NCBI RefSeq assembly: GCF_026261605.1
Contig: NZ_CP102486.1
Coordinates: forward strand, 4,464,001-4,528,000
Length of the DNA: 64,000 nt
Source: Dechloromonas sp. A34
Lineage (GTDB): Bacteria; Pseudomonadota; Gammaproteobacteria; Burkholderiales; Rhodocyclaceae
Direction: 5' to 3'
Below the pieces are notes generated by a model. The model was not told the DNA's origin and made no database searches. It saw only the letters and a list, made by a program, of their open reading frames with translations. Position numbers and translations under genes: made by a program. Within the stretch, counting starts at the first letter, position 1, and each line of letters opens with the position of its first letter. This document shows positions 35,836 through 48,317 of the stretch, piece by piece.

Positions 35836-36785
35836 GACTTCTGGCTGTCGAGCCAGACACAAAGCCCCTGGGCATTCAGCTCAAGGTCGGTTTCCCAGAC
35901 AGCCAACAGTTCCGCGTCGGGCAACTCGCAGCCGTGCGCCCGAATCTGCTCAAACAAGTACAAGGCCATGGCCTGCTTGATATGTTGCTGGCGTTCGGCA
36001 CCGGCATCCTTCTCCGATAACGCGATCGCCACCAGCACATCGAGATGGCGTAACAAATCGGATGCCCGCCGCCGGACATCCGGCACCCGACCGTAATGGG
36101 TCAGATACACTGCCTCAGGCGCAAACGAAAGCAATCGACTGATCGAACGGCGCATTTCATCAGGCTCAAATTGGGTCGGCGTCGTCGTCGGAAAAATGAA
36201 CTGTCGGCCGTCGACATCAAGCTCGCGATAGGAAAGGCCAAACATGTCTCCGGTAAAGATTCCGCTGGTCCTGCGGTCGACAATACAGATGTGATGGCGG
36301 GCGTGACCGGGGGTGTCAAGACACAGCAACTCCCTCCCGGCCAATGAGACGACATACCCATCCGGGGCTTCGATAATGCGTTCTGCGGGAATCGGCAGTA
36401 TTTCACCATAGACACGATCAACGTAGTCGGCACCATAGACCGCTGTCACTCCGACTACCAGCCTGGAGGGTTCAGCCATGTGCCTGGCGCCACGCGGGTG
36501 GACAACCAGCCGGGCATTCGGAAATGCTGCCATCAGGCTACCGGCACCACCGGCATGATCAAGATGGATATGGGTCAGGATCACATAATCCACTGCGGCC
36601 TCATTGACGCCCAGCTTCTTCAGCGCCGCAAGGGCATTCGGCAAGGCATCGTTGCTGCCGGTGTCGATGAAGGCTACCCGACCATTCTCGATAACCATAT
36701 GAATTGCTGCGAGAATTGGCCTTACATATCCGGCATCGAAGGCGACAATGCCATTCCCGTAGTCTCTCCAGTCAAACATTTCCAT
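35832..36785 (-). CDS. MBL-fold metallo-hydrolase
   Basis: The protein has 317 residues with the metal motif THIHLDHAGG, a further His in TPGHARHH, Asp in FTGDMFGLSY and His in YLTHYGR, a complete two-metal site. The last 90 residues are a helical extension. The substrate is unknown (thioester or lactone-type hydrolases share this form). It overlaps corA tail to tail by 4 bp. Confidence 0.85.
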   Translation of the reverse strand: MEMFDWRDYGNGIVAFDAGYVRPILAAIHMVIENGRVAFIDTGSNDALPNALAALKKLGVNEAAVDYVILTHIHLDHAGGAGSLMAAFPNARLVVHPRGARHMAEPSRLVVGVTAVYGADYVDRVYGEILPIPAERIIEAPDGYVVSLAGRELLCLDTPGHARHHICIVDRRTSGIFTGDMFGLSYRELDVDGRQFIFPTTTPTQFEPDEMRRSISRLLSFAPEAVYLTHYGRVPDVRRRASDLLRHLDVLVAIALSEKDAGAERQQHIKQAMALYLFEQIRAHGCELPDAELLAVWETDLELNAQGLCVWLDSQKS

Positions 36786-36842
36786 ACTCCAGCGTATTGA
36801 CCGGCGGATTATACTTGGCCGACTTCACTTGCCTCCAACGCC

Positions 36843-37679
36843 ATGTCCCACTTTTTTGCCGATGACGGCGCCAAGATTCACGTCAAAATTTCTGGCGAGG
36901 GTTCCCCCATCGTCATGCTCCATGGCTGGACCTCCAGTCACCAGGAATGGTTTCCTTTTCTTGGACAACTGACGGCCAAACATCGCATTTATCGCTGGGA
37001 CGCCCGTGGTCACGGGGGGCATCCGCTGGGCAAGCATGCGGCGCCAAGCGCCAAGCGTATGGCGCGCGATCTGCAAAACCTGCTCGACCACTACGAACTC
37101 GACAAAGTCACCGCCGTCGGACACTCGATGGGAGCGCTGACCTTGTGGCAATACATTCGCGATTTTGGAACCAGCCGCTTAGAGCGGCTCTGCTTCATCG
37201 ACCAGTCGCCCAAGCTGATTTCCGATGAAAGTTGGCAGCATGGCATTTATGGCAGCTTTGATGGCAACAAAGCGACTGAAATGATGGGTTGGCTAAAGGA
37301 AGATTTCGCTGAAGGCGTCCTGAAATTGACGGCTTTTGGTTTGAATGAGCGTGCCCGGGAAAAATACCTGGCTGGCGCAAGCGGCTGGGAAAAGTCACGA
37401 CAGGCGCTGCGCGCCCAGGATCCAGTTCCCTTGATCGAGTGCTGGGCCAGCCTGACCGCAGCGGATTACCGCGACGTCTTGAGTGGCATCGACGTGCCAT
37501 CGCTGCTCGTCTATGGTCAGGAAAGCAACTTCTACCGGGCCGAGACTGCACAGTATGTGGCCCGCCAAATCCCGAACGCGATTCTGCACATCTACGAAGG
37601 CACCGACCATTCCCCGCACCAGTGGCAGCGCGAACGTTTTGCCCGCGAGCTGATGGAGTTTATTAACTGCCCGGTTTGA
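36843..37679 (+). CDS. Alpha/beta hydrolase (haloperoxidase/esterase type)
   Basis: The protein has 278 residues with HGWTSSHQEW (oxyanion), GHSMGALTLW (Ser nucleophile) and EGTDHSPHQW (His). It has no signal peptide, so it is cytoplasmic. The substrate is not predictable. It is divergent from the MBL gene, with start codons about 57 bp apart, and it ends 29 bp before the IS66 left end. Confidence 0.85.
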   Translation: MSHFFADDGAKIHVKISGEGSPIVMLHGWTSSHQEWFPFLGQLTAKHRIYRWDARGHGGHPLGKHAAPSAKRMARDLQNLLDHYELDKVTAVGHSMGALTLWQYIRDFGTSRLERLCFIDQSPKLISDESWQHGIYGSFDGNKATEMMGWLKEDFAEGVLKLTAFGLNERAREKYLAGASGWEKSRQALRAQDPVPLIECWASLTAADYRDVLSGIDVPSLLVYGQESNFYRAETAQYVARQIPNAILHIYEGTDHSPHQWQRERFARELMEFINCPV

Positions 37680-37708
37680 TTAACGAAGCAAACTTGCGGC
37701 CGTTAGGA

Positions 37709-37728
37709 GTAAGCGCCCGGCGAACTCA
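37709..37728 (+). repeat. IS66 left inverted repeat
   Basis: GTAAGCGCCCGGCGAACTCA, the exact reverse complement of 40067-40086. Confidence 0.92.
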
Positions 37729-37792
37729 TCTGTGAATTGACGGCTTAGACCGTGAAGATAGTGTCCACTAAAAAAGATGGTGGACACGATCG

Positions 37793-38167
37793 ATGGAAGT
37801 TAAGAAGCCGAGCCGCCGCAGGCGGACTCACCCCGAGGAGTTCAAGCAGGCAGTGATTGCTGCCTGTTGTGAGGCCGGCGCTTCAGTTGCCGGCATTGCG
37901 TTGGCCAATAGCGTCAATGCGAATCAGGTCCGTCGCTGGATGCGGGAACGGGGCATTGAGCCACCGAGCCGCAGCCTGCCGGCACGGTCGATTTCACCGG
38001 CGCGCGGCACAGAACCCGCCTTTGTGCCGGTACCGATGCCACCCATCGTCTCAAGCATCCCCGACATTCGGATCGAAGTTCGGCGTGGCAACACGGCGGT
38101 GAAGATTGAATGGCCTGGACAGGCGGCGAGCGATTGCGCCGCCTGGTTGCGAGATTGGCTACGGTGA
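37793..38167 (+). CDS. tnpA: IS66 accessory protein TnpA
   Basis: The protein has 124 residues with a helix-turn-helix of the transposase-8 type (RTHPEEFKQAVIAACCEAG, then NSVNANQVRRWMRERGI) that should bind the element ends. The stop overlaps the tnpB GTG (GTGA). Confidence 0.9.
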   Translation: MEVKKPSRRRRTHPEEFKQAVIAACCEAGASVAGIALANSVNANQVRRWMRERGIEPPSRSLPARSISPARGTEPAFVPVPMPPIVSSIPDIRIEVRRGNTAVKIEWPGQAASDCAAWLRDWLR

Positions 38168-38493
38168 TTCGGGTCGATGCCCTGTGGTTATCGACCACGC
38201 CGCTGGATATGCGGGCGGGGACCGAGACGATCCTGGCCCGGGTCGTCTCGATGTTTGGCGAAGCCCGACCCCACCATGCCTATCTGTTTGCCAATCGCCG
38301 AGCCAACCGGATGAAAGTGCTGGTCCATGATGGATACGGTATCTGGCTAGCGAACCGTCGGCTCAATCAGGGGCGATTCTGCTGGCGGCACGGCAACAGC
38401 AGCGTCGAGCTCAGCCGGCCGCAGTTTGATGCACTCGTCCTCGGTCTGCCATGGGAACGACTGGCTGACGGCGGTGTGATCCGGATTGTTTGA
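38164..38493 (+). CDS. tnpB: IS66 accessory protein TnpB
   Basis: The protein has 109 residues from the GTG overlapping tnpA. It shows the IS66 Orf2 signature: LWLSTTPLDMRAGTETI, YLFANRRANRMKVLVHDG, GIWLANRRLNQGRF. It is required for IS66 transposition; the mechanism is not known to me. Confidence 0.92.
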   Translation: MIRVDALWLSTTPLDMRAGTETILARVVSMFGEARPHHAYLFANRRANRMKVLVHDGYGIWLANRRLNQGRFCWRHGNSSVELSRPQFDALVLGLPWERLADGGVIRIV

Positions 38494-38546
38494 CGGTCCA
38501 CCATTGGGGAAGTCCACGATGGTCAGATCGGGCGGCGGACGGCATC

Positions 38547-40064
38547 ATGCCGGCCATGTCCTTGCCAACCCACCTCGACCAACTCAGCGCTGACGAACTG
38601 CGTCGCCTGCTGGTCGAGAAAGACCGCGAGTTGGACTGGCGCCAAGCCAAGATCGACAAACTCACGCATGAACTGGCGATGCACAAGCGCTGGCGCTTCG
38701 GGGTCAAGACCGAGCACTGGCCGGTCGAGCAGGCGCAACTATTCGAGGAAACCATCGATGCCGATCTGGCGGCGATGGAAGAAGAACTCGCACAACTGTC
38801 GCCGACGCCACCGAAGGCGAAAGGCCAGGCCAAACGCCAGCCGCTGCCGGCGAGTCTGCCGCGTGCCGACATTCATCATGAGCCTGAATCCACGGTCTGC
38901 CCTTGCGGCTGCACGATGAAGCGCATCGGCGAGGATGTGGCCGAGAAGCTCGATTACACGCCAGGCGTCTTCAGCGTCGAGCGCCACATTCGTGGCAAGT
39001 GGGTCTGCGGGCAGTGCGAAACGCTGATCCAGGCGCCTGTTCCGGCGCACGTTATCGACAAGGGTATTCCGACGACCGGCTTGCTCGCGCAGGTGCTGGT
39101 TGCCAAATACCTCGACCATCTGCCGCTCTATCGTCAGGAAGCGATCTTCGGTCGGGCCGGACTGGCCATTCCGCAATCGACACTCGCCCAGTGGGTAGGG
39201 AAATGCGGTGTGGCACTCCAGCCCCTGGTCGATGCCCTGAAGGATGAGATGCTCGGGCATCGGGTGCTGCATGCCGATGAAACGCCGGTGGCCATGCTTG
39301 ATCCGGGGGCTGGCAAGACGCATCGAGCCTACCTCTGGTCCTACAGCATCGGCGCCTTCGAGCCGACCAAGGCGGTGATCTATGACTTTGCTGAAAGCCG
39401 TGCCGGCAGGCACGCCCAGGAATTCCTGGGTGACTGGCGCGGCACACTGATTTGCGATGATTACTCAGGCTACAAGGCACTGCTGGCCAATGGGTTGACT
39501 GAAGCCGGCTGCATGGCGCATGCCCGGCGCAAGTTCTTCGAGCTACACAGCCAGAAGCAGAGCCTGATCGCCGGCGAGGCACTGGATTGTTTCGGCAAAC
39601 TCTATGGGGTCGAGCAGGAAGCTGCCGGATTCGACATCGATGAGCGACGACGAATTCGGGAGGCGAAAGCCCGACCGATTGCCGATGAATTGCATGCCTG
39701 GTTGACCCGGCAACGACAGGTGGTACCCAATGGCTCGGGGACCGCCAGGGCGATCGACTACAGCCTGAAACGCTGGGTGGCGCTGACGCATTACCTAACG
39801 GATGGCCAGGTGCCGATCGATAACAACTGGATCGAGAATCAGATCCGGCCGATCGCGCTCGGCCGCAAGAACTGGTTATTTGCCGGCAGCTTGCGCGCCG
39901 GCAAACGCGCCGCCGCGATCATGAGCCTGATCCAATCCGCCAAGCTCAATGGTCACGAGCCTTTGGCTTACCTGAAGGATGTCCTGACCCGCCTGCCGAC
40001 CCAACCGGCAAGCCGCGTCGGCGACCTGCTGCCGCACCGCTGGCAACCTCAAATCACCGACTGA
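38547..40064 (+). CDS. tnpC: IS66 transposase TnpC (DDE)
   Basis: The protein has 505 residues from MPAMSLPTHLDQLSADELRR; a TTG at 38490 coupled to tnpB would add 19 residues. A coiled N-terminal region and a zinc-finger-like CPCGCTMKRI / CGQCETLIQ precede the catalytic domain with Asp in HADETPV, Asp in CDDYSGYK and Glu in NNWIENQIRP. The gene is intact, so the element may still be active. Confidence 0.93.
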   Translation: MPAMSLPTHLDQLSADELRRLLVEKDRELDWRQAKIDKLTHELAMHKRWRFGVKTEHWPVEQAQLFEETIDADLAAMEEELAQLSPTPPKAKGQAKRQPLPASLPRADIHHEPESTVCPCGCTMKRIGEDVAEKLDYTPGVFSVERHIRGKWVCGQCETLIQAPVPAHVIDKGIPTTGLLAQVLVAKYLDHLPLYRQEAIFGRAGLAIPQSTLAQWVGKCGVALQPLVDALKDEMLGHRVLHADETPVAMLDPGAGKTHRAYLWSYSIGAFEPTKAVIYDFAESRAGRHAQEFLGDWRGTLICDDYSGYKALLANGLTEAGCMAHARRKFFELHSQKQSLIAGEALDCFGKLYGVEQEAAGFDIDERRRIREAKARPIADELHAWLTRQRQVVPNGSGTARAIDYSLKRWVALTHYLTDGQVPIDNNWIENQIRPIALGRKNWLFAGSLRAGKRAAAIMSLIQSAKLNGHEPLAYLKDVLTRLPTQPASRVGDLLPHRWQPQITD

Positions 40065-40066
40065 CC

Positions 40067-40086
40067 TGAGTTCGCCGGGCGCTTAC
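40067..40086 (-). repeat. IS66 right inverted repeat
   Basis: TGAGTTCGCCGGGCGCTTAC, a perfect partner to the left end, 3 bp after the tnpC stop. Confidence 0.92.
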
Positions 40087-40087
40087 C

Positions 40088-40107
40088 TGAGTTCGCCGGG
40101 GGCTTAC
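40088..40107 (-). repeat. Second, one-mismatch copy of the IS66 right end
   Basis: TGAGTTCGCCGGGGGCTTAC lies one base after the first right end and differs at one position. It may be the scar of another IS66 copy or of a one-ended event. Confidence 0.75.
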
Positions 40108-40153
40108 GGGCGCTTAGCTCAGATTTCGATCAAATTTTTCGTTGTAGACGCAG

Positions 40154-40184
40154 AAACCCCCTTCAGTTGGAGCTGAAGGGGGTT
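40154..40184 (-). terminator. Terminator of the rRNA operon
   Basis: AAACCCCCTTCAG and CTGAAGGGGGTTT form a 13-base stem immediately downstream of 5S on the minus strand. The symmetric A and T ends would allow action in both directions. Confidence 0.8.
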
Positions 40185-40194
40185 TGTATGGGGA

Positions 40195-40308
40195 GTCTGG
40201 CGGTGACCTACTTTCGCGAGCGGAAGCTCACTATCATTGGCGCTCAACTGTTTCACGGTCCTGTTCGGGAAGGGAAGGGGTGGTACCAGAAGGCTATGTC
40301 CGCCAGAC
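40195..40308 (-). rRNA. rrf: 5S ribosomal RNA
   Basis: On the minus strand it reads TCTGGCGGACATAGCC through CCCGAACAGGACCGTG to GGTCACCGCCAGA, a typical betaproteobacterial 5S with pairing ends. The exact ends are estimated within a few bases. Confidence 0.93.
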
Positions 40309-40411
40309 GTAACTTGTATGTTTGTCGCGAGTAACCGCGCCAAACGCAAAACGGGGATAGAAGGTTGTTTGTTGTGACTGCGATTATGAGTTTGCAGTGT
40401 ATTACAAGGTT

Positions 40412-43287
<2,876 letters not shown>

Positions 43288-43430
43288 CTATAACCTTGTA
43301 CTCTCCTAAGAGAGTGGCTACAGGCAAACTCATATTTGTGCTGTCTCATTCCGGCAAAGAAATGAAGACAGATGCAATCACAACGTGTTGCCAACGCCTC
43401 ATCAGCGCTGCAACACAACCTTCTTCCGTT

Positions 43431-43442
43431 TTGTTAAAGAGC
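43431..43442 (-). promoter_or_regulatory. boxA antitermination element in the 16S-23S spacer
   Basis: On the minus strand GCTCTTTAACAA matches the boxA core upstream of 23S rRNA, about 145 bp before the 23S start. Confidence 0.75.
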
Positions 43443-43497
43443 GTAGCAATTGATTCCTCAAAAGCTAAAGATAAACAATCAGCTTATCTTTAGATTC

Positions 43498-43572
43498 TGG
43501 TGGAGGATAACGGGATCGAACCGTTGACCCCTGCTTGCAAAGCAGGTGCTCTCCCAGCTGAGCTAATCCCCC
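43498..43572 (-). tRNA. tRNA-Ala (anticodon TGC)
   Basis: A 75-base cloverleaf with acceptor GGGGGAT / ATCCTCC (one G-T pair), anticodon loop TTTGCAA and encoded CCA. It lies in the 16S-23S spacer. Confidence 0.96.
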
Positions 43573-43582
43573 GTTTGTGACG

Positions 43583-43659
43583 TGGTGGGTCTGGTTGGAA
43601 TCGAACCAACGACCCCCGCCTTATCAAGACGGTGCTCTAACCGACTGAGCTACAGACCC
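43583..43659 (-). tRNA. tRNA-Ile (anticodon GAT)
   Basis: A 77-base cloverleaf with acceptor GGGTCTG / CAGACCC, the anticodon loop containing TTGATAA and encoded CCA. It precedes tRNA-Ala in the spacer, the common Ile-Ala order. Confidence 0.96.
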
Positions 43660-43678
43660 TCGTCTGTTTGCTACTCTT

Positions 43679-43704
43679 TGAACAACCGATAGGTTGTGGG
43701 TGCC
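43679..43704 (-). repeat. 16S trailer half of a predicted RNase III processing stem
   Basis: On the minus strand GGCACCCACAACCTATCGG continues into TTGTT. It is complementary, with two extra bases, to the leader copy at 45374-45397, so the two would pair around 16S rRNA for maturation. Confidence 0.6.
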
Positions 43705-43718
43705 AGAGATGCTTTCTC

Positions 43719-45253
<1,535 letters not shown>

Positions 45254-45373
45254 GTTCAATCCAACTAATACTCACAATTCACTGACGGTAGAATTTAACT
45301 TCTACCTCGATGGATCTCTCCATCCGTGTGATTGCCTTTAATACTTTTTTGCGATTTGCATCGCTAGCATCAA

Positions 45374-45397
45374 GGCACCCACACCTATCGGTTGTTC
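45374..45397 (-). repeat. 16S leader half of the predicted RNase III stem
   Basis: On the minus strand AACAACCGATAGGTGTGGGT then GCC, the partner of the trailer segment at 43679-43704. Confidence 0.6.
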
Positions 45398-45400
45398 AAA

Positions 45401-45413
45401 TTGTTAAAGATCA
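45401..45413 (-). promoter_or_regulatory. boxA antitermination element in the 16S leader
   Basis: On the minus strand TGATCTTTAACAA, close to the boxA consensus, about 150 bp upstream of 16S. Confidence 0.75.
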
Positions 45414-45456
45414 CTCGCCGCGCCGTTGTTTGTTTCGTCAGCAGCGAAGGGGGCGC

Positions 45457-45485
45457 ATTGTGCAGACTTAACGACGCGCTGTCAA
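45457..45485 (-). promoter_or_regulatory. Candidate rRNA promoter directly upstream of 16S
   Basis: On the minus strand a perfect -35 TTGACA (45480-45485), a 17-base spacer and a -10 of CACAAT (45457-45462). It lies between tRNA-Thr and the boxA leader, so the rRNA operon need not depend on the upstream tRNA promoter. Confidence 0.55.
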
Positions 45486-45546
45486 ACAAAATCTAAAAAT
45501 AATTCACAATTCACAAAACGACATCGCCTCGGAACTGCCTTGAAAC

Positions 45547-45621
45547 TGGTGCCCATGAGTAGAATCGAACTACCGACCTCTCCCTTACCAAGGGAGTGCG
45601 CTACCACTGAGCCACATGGGC
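45547..45621 (-). tRNA. tRNA-Thr (anticodon GGT)
   Basis: A 75-base cloverleaf with acceptor GCCCATG / CATGGGC, anticodon loop TTGGTAA and encoded CCA. It is the last of four clustered tRNAs before the rRNA promoter. Confidence 0.96.
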
Positions 45622-45628
45622 AAACACT

Positions 45629-45705
45629 TGGTGCGTCCTGACGGATTCGAACCATCGACCTCCACGATGTCAACGTGGCGCTCTAACCAACTGAGCTAAG
45701 GACGC
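45629..45705 (-). tRNA. tRNA-Val (anticodon GAC)
   Basis: A 77-base cloverleaf with acceptor GCGTCCT / AGGACGC, anticodon stem CCACG/CGTGG around TTGACAT and encoded CCA. It lies 7 bp from tRNA-Thr. Confidence 0.96.
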
Positions 45706-45716
45706 ACTGAAACCAC

Positions 45717-45792
45717 TGGTTGCGGGGGCAGGACTTGAACCTGCGACCTTCGGGTTATGAGCCCGACGAGCTGCCAACTGCTCCACCCCGCG
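45717..45792 (-). tRNA. Initiator tRNA-fMet (anticodon CAT)
   Basis: The mispaired first base (CGCGGGG against CCCCGCA) and three G-C pairs at the base of the anticodon stem (GGGCTCATAACCC) mark the initiator form. CCA is encoded. Confidence 0.94.
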
Positions 45793-45842
45793 TCCGTATT
45801 GACGCTACTTTTTCGTACCCAATTACCAGTTCAACAATGACC

Positions 45843-45918
45843 TGGAGCGGCAGAAGAGTCTCGAACTCTCGACCTCAACCTTGGCAAGGTTGCGCTCTAC
45901 CAACTGAGCTACTGCCGC
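45843..45918 (-). tRNA. tRNA-Gly (anticodon GCC)
   Basis: A 76-base cloverleaf with acceptor GCGGCAG / CTGCCGC, anticodon loop TTGCCAA and encoded CCA. It is the first tRNA of the cluster. Confidence 0.96.
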
Positions 45919-46002
45919 TTGGTGACCTGCATGACGCAACCAAAAAACGGCGCGTCATCCGCAGTACCTGACACCAACCGGGTACAGGAACTGAGGGCGC
46001 GC

Positions 46003-46030
46003 ATTATAGGGATTCATCCGGGGTTTGCAA
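46003..46030 (-). promoter_or_regulatory. Strong promoter of the tRNA cluster
   Basis: On the minus strand TTGCAA (46025-46030), a 16-base spacer and a perfect TATAAT (46003-46008), followed by a GC-rich GCGCGCCC discriminator. Such a discriminator is typical of stable-RNA promoters under ppGpp control. The first tRNA follows about 85 bp downstream. Confidence 0.7.
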
Positions 46031-46162
46031 AAATATTTGCTGGCGGGCTGTGACAACGCCTTTCAAAGCCGACTCCCGATTGGCACCGGGAGATGGCTTG
46101 AGCACCCCGGATTTACAGGCTTTTCAGGCTGATCCGACGACGGGAACGACGGATGCGGTCGA

Positions 46163-46606
46163 TCAATAGGTTTTGTAGGGCAGGAACTTGCCGCTCATCA
46201 CGATCTTGACGCGGTCGCCCTTGGGGTCCGGCTCGCGGGTCAGGTCCATGTTGAAGTCGATGGCGCTCATGATGCCGTCGCCGAATTCTTCATGGATCAG
46301 CGACTTGAAGGTCGTGCCATAGACACTGATCAGCTCGTAGAAGCGGTAGATCAGCGGGTCGGTCGGCACCGCGCTGGGCAGCGAACCTTTGTAGGGCACG
46401 ACCTGGAGCTGGGTGACGGCCTCTTCCGGCAGATCGAGCGCGGCGCCGACGGCCTTGGCCTGGGCTTCACTCAGCGTCATCTGGCCGAGCAGCGCGGCGG
46501 TGCTCCACTCCTTGCTGTGGCCGACGATCTCGGCCAGCTTGGCCCAGGTCAGCTGCTTTTTCACTTTCTGGGTGACGATCAGGTCGGTAACTTGTTCGCG
46601 GTTCAT
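46163..46606 (-). CDS. cynS: Cyanate hydratase (cyanase)
   Basis: At 147 residues this is the exact family size. The N-terminal helical domain is followed by the catalytic domain with Arg88, Glu91 (YRFYELI) and Ser114 (GIMSAIDF), the three conserved active-site residues. It turns cyanate and bicarbonate into ammonia and CO2. It is the last gene of the transporter operon, 20 bp after the ATPase gene. Confidence 0.96.
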   Translation of the reverse strand: MNREQVTDLIVTQKVKKQLTWAKLAEIVGHSKEWSTAALLGQMTLSEAQAKAVGAALDLPEEAVTQLQVVPYKGSLPSAVPTDPLIYRFYELISVYGTTFKSLIHEEFGDGIMSAIDFNMDLTREPDPKGDRVKIVMSGKFLPYKTY

Positions 46607-46626
46607 GGTGGGCTCCTGTTAAGAAT

Positions 46627-47463
46627 TCAAGCGGCGAGCGGTTCGACTTCGCCAGGGCGAACGACCGGGGGATGGGTTTCGTCGGCCGGTTTCGGGTCTT
46701 TCGAACGGCTAACCAGAAAATCGACCAGGTGATTGCGGATGCGATAAAAGCGCGGGTCGTGGTGCATGTCGTGGCGGCTGCGGCTGCGTGGCAGCCCGAC
46801 CTCGACGATTTCGGCGATGCGCGCCCGCGGCCCGTTGCTCATCAGCAGGATGCGGTCGGAGAGCAGGATCGCCTCGTCGACATCGTGGGTGATCATGAAC
46901 ACCGTCTGCGCGGTGGCCTGGACGATCTTCAGCAGCTCGTCCTGGATCGTGCCGCGGGTCAGCGCATCGAGCGCCCCGAAGGGTTCGTCGAGCAGCAGCA
47001 TCTTGGGCTGGATGGCGAAGGCGCGGGCGATGCCGACGCGCTGCTTCATGCCGCCGGAAAGCATGCTCGGCTTCTTGTGCAGCGCCTGGCCGAGGCCGAC
47101 CATTTCGAGATACTTCGTCGCCTGGGCCTCGCTCTCGGCCTTGCTCCAGTCCGGCCAGCGCGAGCGCACGGCGAACTTGACGTTGTCGATGACGCTCATC
47201 CACGGCATCAGCGCATGGCCCTGAAAGACGACGCCACGGTCGAGACCCGGCCCGACGACTTCGCGGCCATCCATGATCAGGTCGCCGCCGCTGGCGCTTT
47301 CCAGCCCGGCCAGCGCATTGAGGATGGTCGTCTTGCCGCAGCCGGAATGGCCGACGATGCAGACGAACTCGCCCTTGTCGATGGTGAAATTGACGTTCTC
47401 GAAGACCGGCGCATCGCTGCCCGGATAGGCTTTGGCGAGGTTTTCGACGTTGAGGAAGGCCAT
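46627..47463 (-). CDS. cynD: Nitrate/cyanate-type ABC transporter ATP-binding protein
   Basis: The protein has 278 residues with Walker A GHSGCGKTT, signature LSGGMKQR, Walker B LLLDEPFGALD and the H-loop ITHDVDEA, of the NrtD/SsuB group. With the permease and binding protein it should import cyanate, judging from the adjacent cynS. Nitrate or bicarbonate are family alternatives. Confidence 0.88.
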   Translation of the reverse strand: MAFLNVENLAKAYPGSDAPVFENVNFTIDKGEFVCIVGHSGCGKTTILNALAGLESASGGDLIMDGREVVGPGLDRGVVFQGHALMPWMSVIDNVKFAVRSRWPDWSKAESEAQATKYLEMVGLGQALHKKPSMLSGGMKQRVGIARAFAIQPKMLLLDEPFGALDALTRGTIQDELLKIVQATAQTVFMITHDVDEAILLSDRILLMSNGPRARIAEIVEVGLPRSRSRHDMHHDPRFYRIRNHLVDFLVSRSKDPKPADETHPPVVRPGEVEPLAA

Positions 47464-47466
47464 GGC

Positions 47467-48305
47467 TTACTCCGTGTAGCTGACCAGCTTTTGCAGGCCG
47501 GCGAAGCAGCGGTCGAGGGCCATGCCGACGACGCCGATGACGAGGATGGCGAAGATCACGTTGGGTAGCGCCAGGTTGTTCCATTCGTTCCAGACGAAGT
47601 AGCCGACCCCGGTGCCGCCGACCAGCATTTCGGCGGCGACGATGACCAGCCAGGCGATGCCCATCGAGATCCGCATGCCGGTCAGGATGGTCGGCGCGGC
47701 GGCGGGCAGGATCACCGTCAGGGCCTTGCGCAGCGGCCGCACTTCCAGCGTGCGGGCGACGTTGAGCCAGTCCTTGCGGACATTGGCGACGCCAAACGCG
47801 GTGTTGATCAGCATCGGCCACACCGAACAGATGAAGATCACGAAGATGCCGGAGAGGTCGGAGTCCTTGATCGTGTACAGCGCCAGCGGCATCCAGGCGA
47901 GCGGCGAAATCGGCTTGAGCACCTGGATGAAGGGATCGAGCGCCCGGTGCAGCAGCGGCGACATGCCGATGACGAAACCGAGCGGCAGCGCGACCAGAAT
48001 GGCCAGCACAAAACCCATGCCGACGCGGCCGAGCGAATGGCCGAGCTGGATGGCGATGCCCTTGTCGTTCGGCCCGTTGTCCTTGAACGGATCGGACAGA
48101 TGGGTAACGATGGCCTTGCCGATTTCCTGCGGCGGCGGGAACCCCCGGACTTGGCGGCGCCCTTGCCCATCAGCGCCGCATATTCGTCCTGCGCCACGGC
48201 TTGCTGCACGCTCTCCTTCGGCTGCGTGGCAACAAACCACACGCCGATGAAGAAGGCGAACAGCACGACCGACAGCAGCAGGCTCTTCCAGTGCTCGTTT
48301 TTCAT
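47467..48305 (-). CDS. cynB: Nitrate/cyanate-type ABC transporter permease, single-base frameshift
   Basis: The gene starts MKNEHWKSLLLSVVLFAFF (first helix) and is broken at the C run 48142-48146. One more base restores GAAKSGGFPPPQEIGKAI and a 279-residue NrtB-like permease with about six helices and the EAA-type loop (VARTLEVRPLRKALTVILPAA). The apparent long frame to 48561 is spurious upstream of the break. The C-terminus LQKLVSYTE is normal. Confidence 0.88.
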
Positions 48306-48317
48306 GACGGGCTTTCG

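Larger units (their letters stand above)
37709..40086 (+). mobile_element. IS66-family insertion sequence, complete
   Basis: It is bounded by 20-bp perfect inverted ends (GTAAGCGCCCGGCGAACTCA at 37709 and its reverse complement at 40067-40086) and holds tnpA, tnpB and tnpC in one frame-overlapping set, the IS66 layout. An 8-bp target duplication was expected; left (cgttagga) and right flanks do not match. A second near-identical right end follows directly. Confidence 0.92.

Noticed and set aside
45547..45918. tRNA cluster spacing as a CRISPR-like array
   Set aside because: The repeats are tRNA T-arm sequences in four different cloverleaves, not direct repeats with spacers; no cas genes are present.
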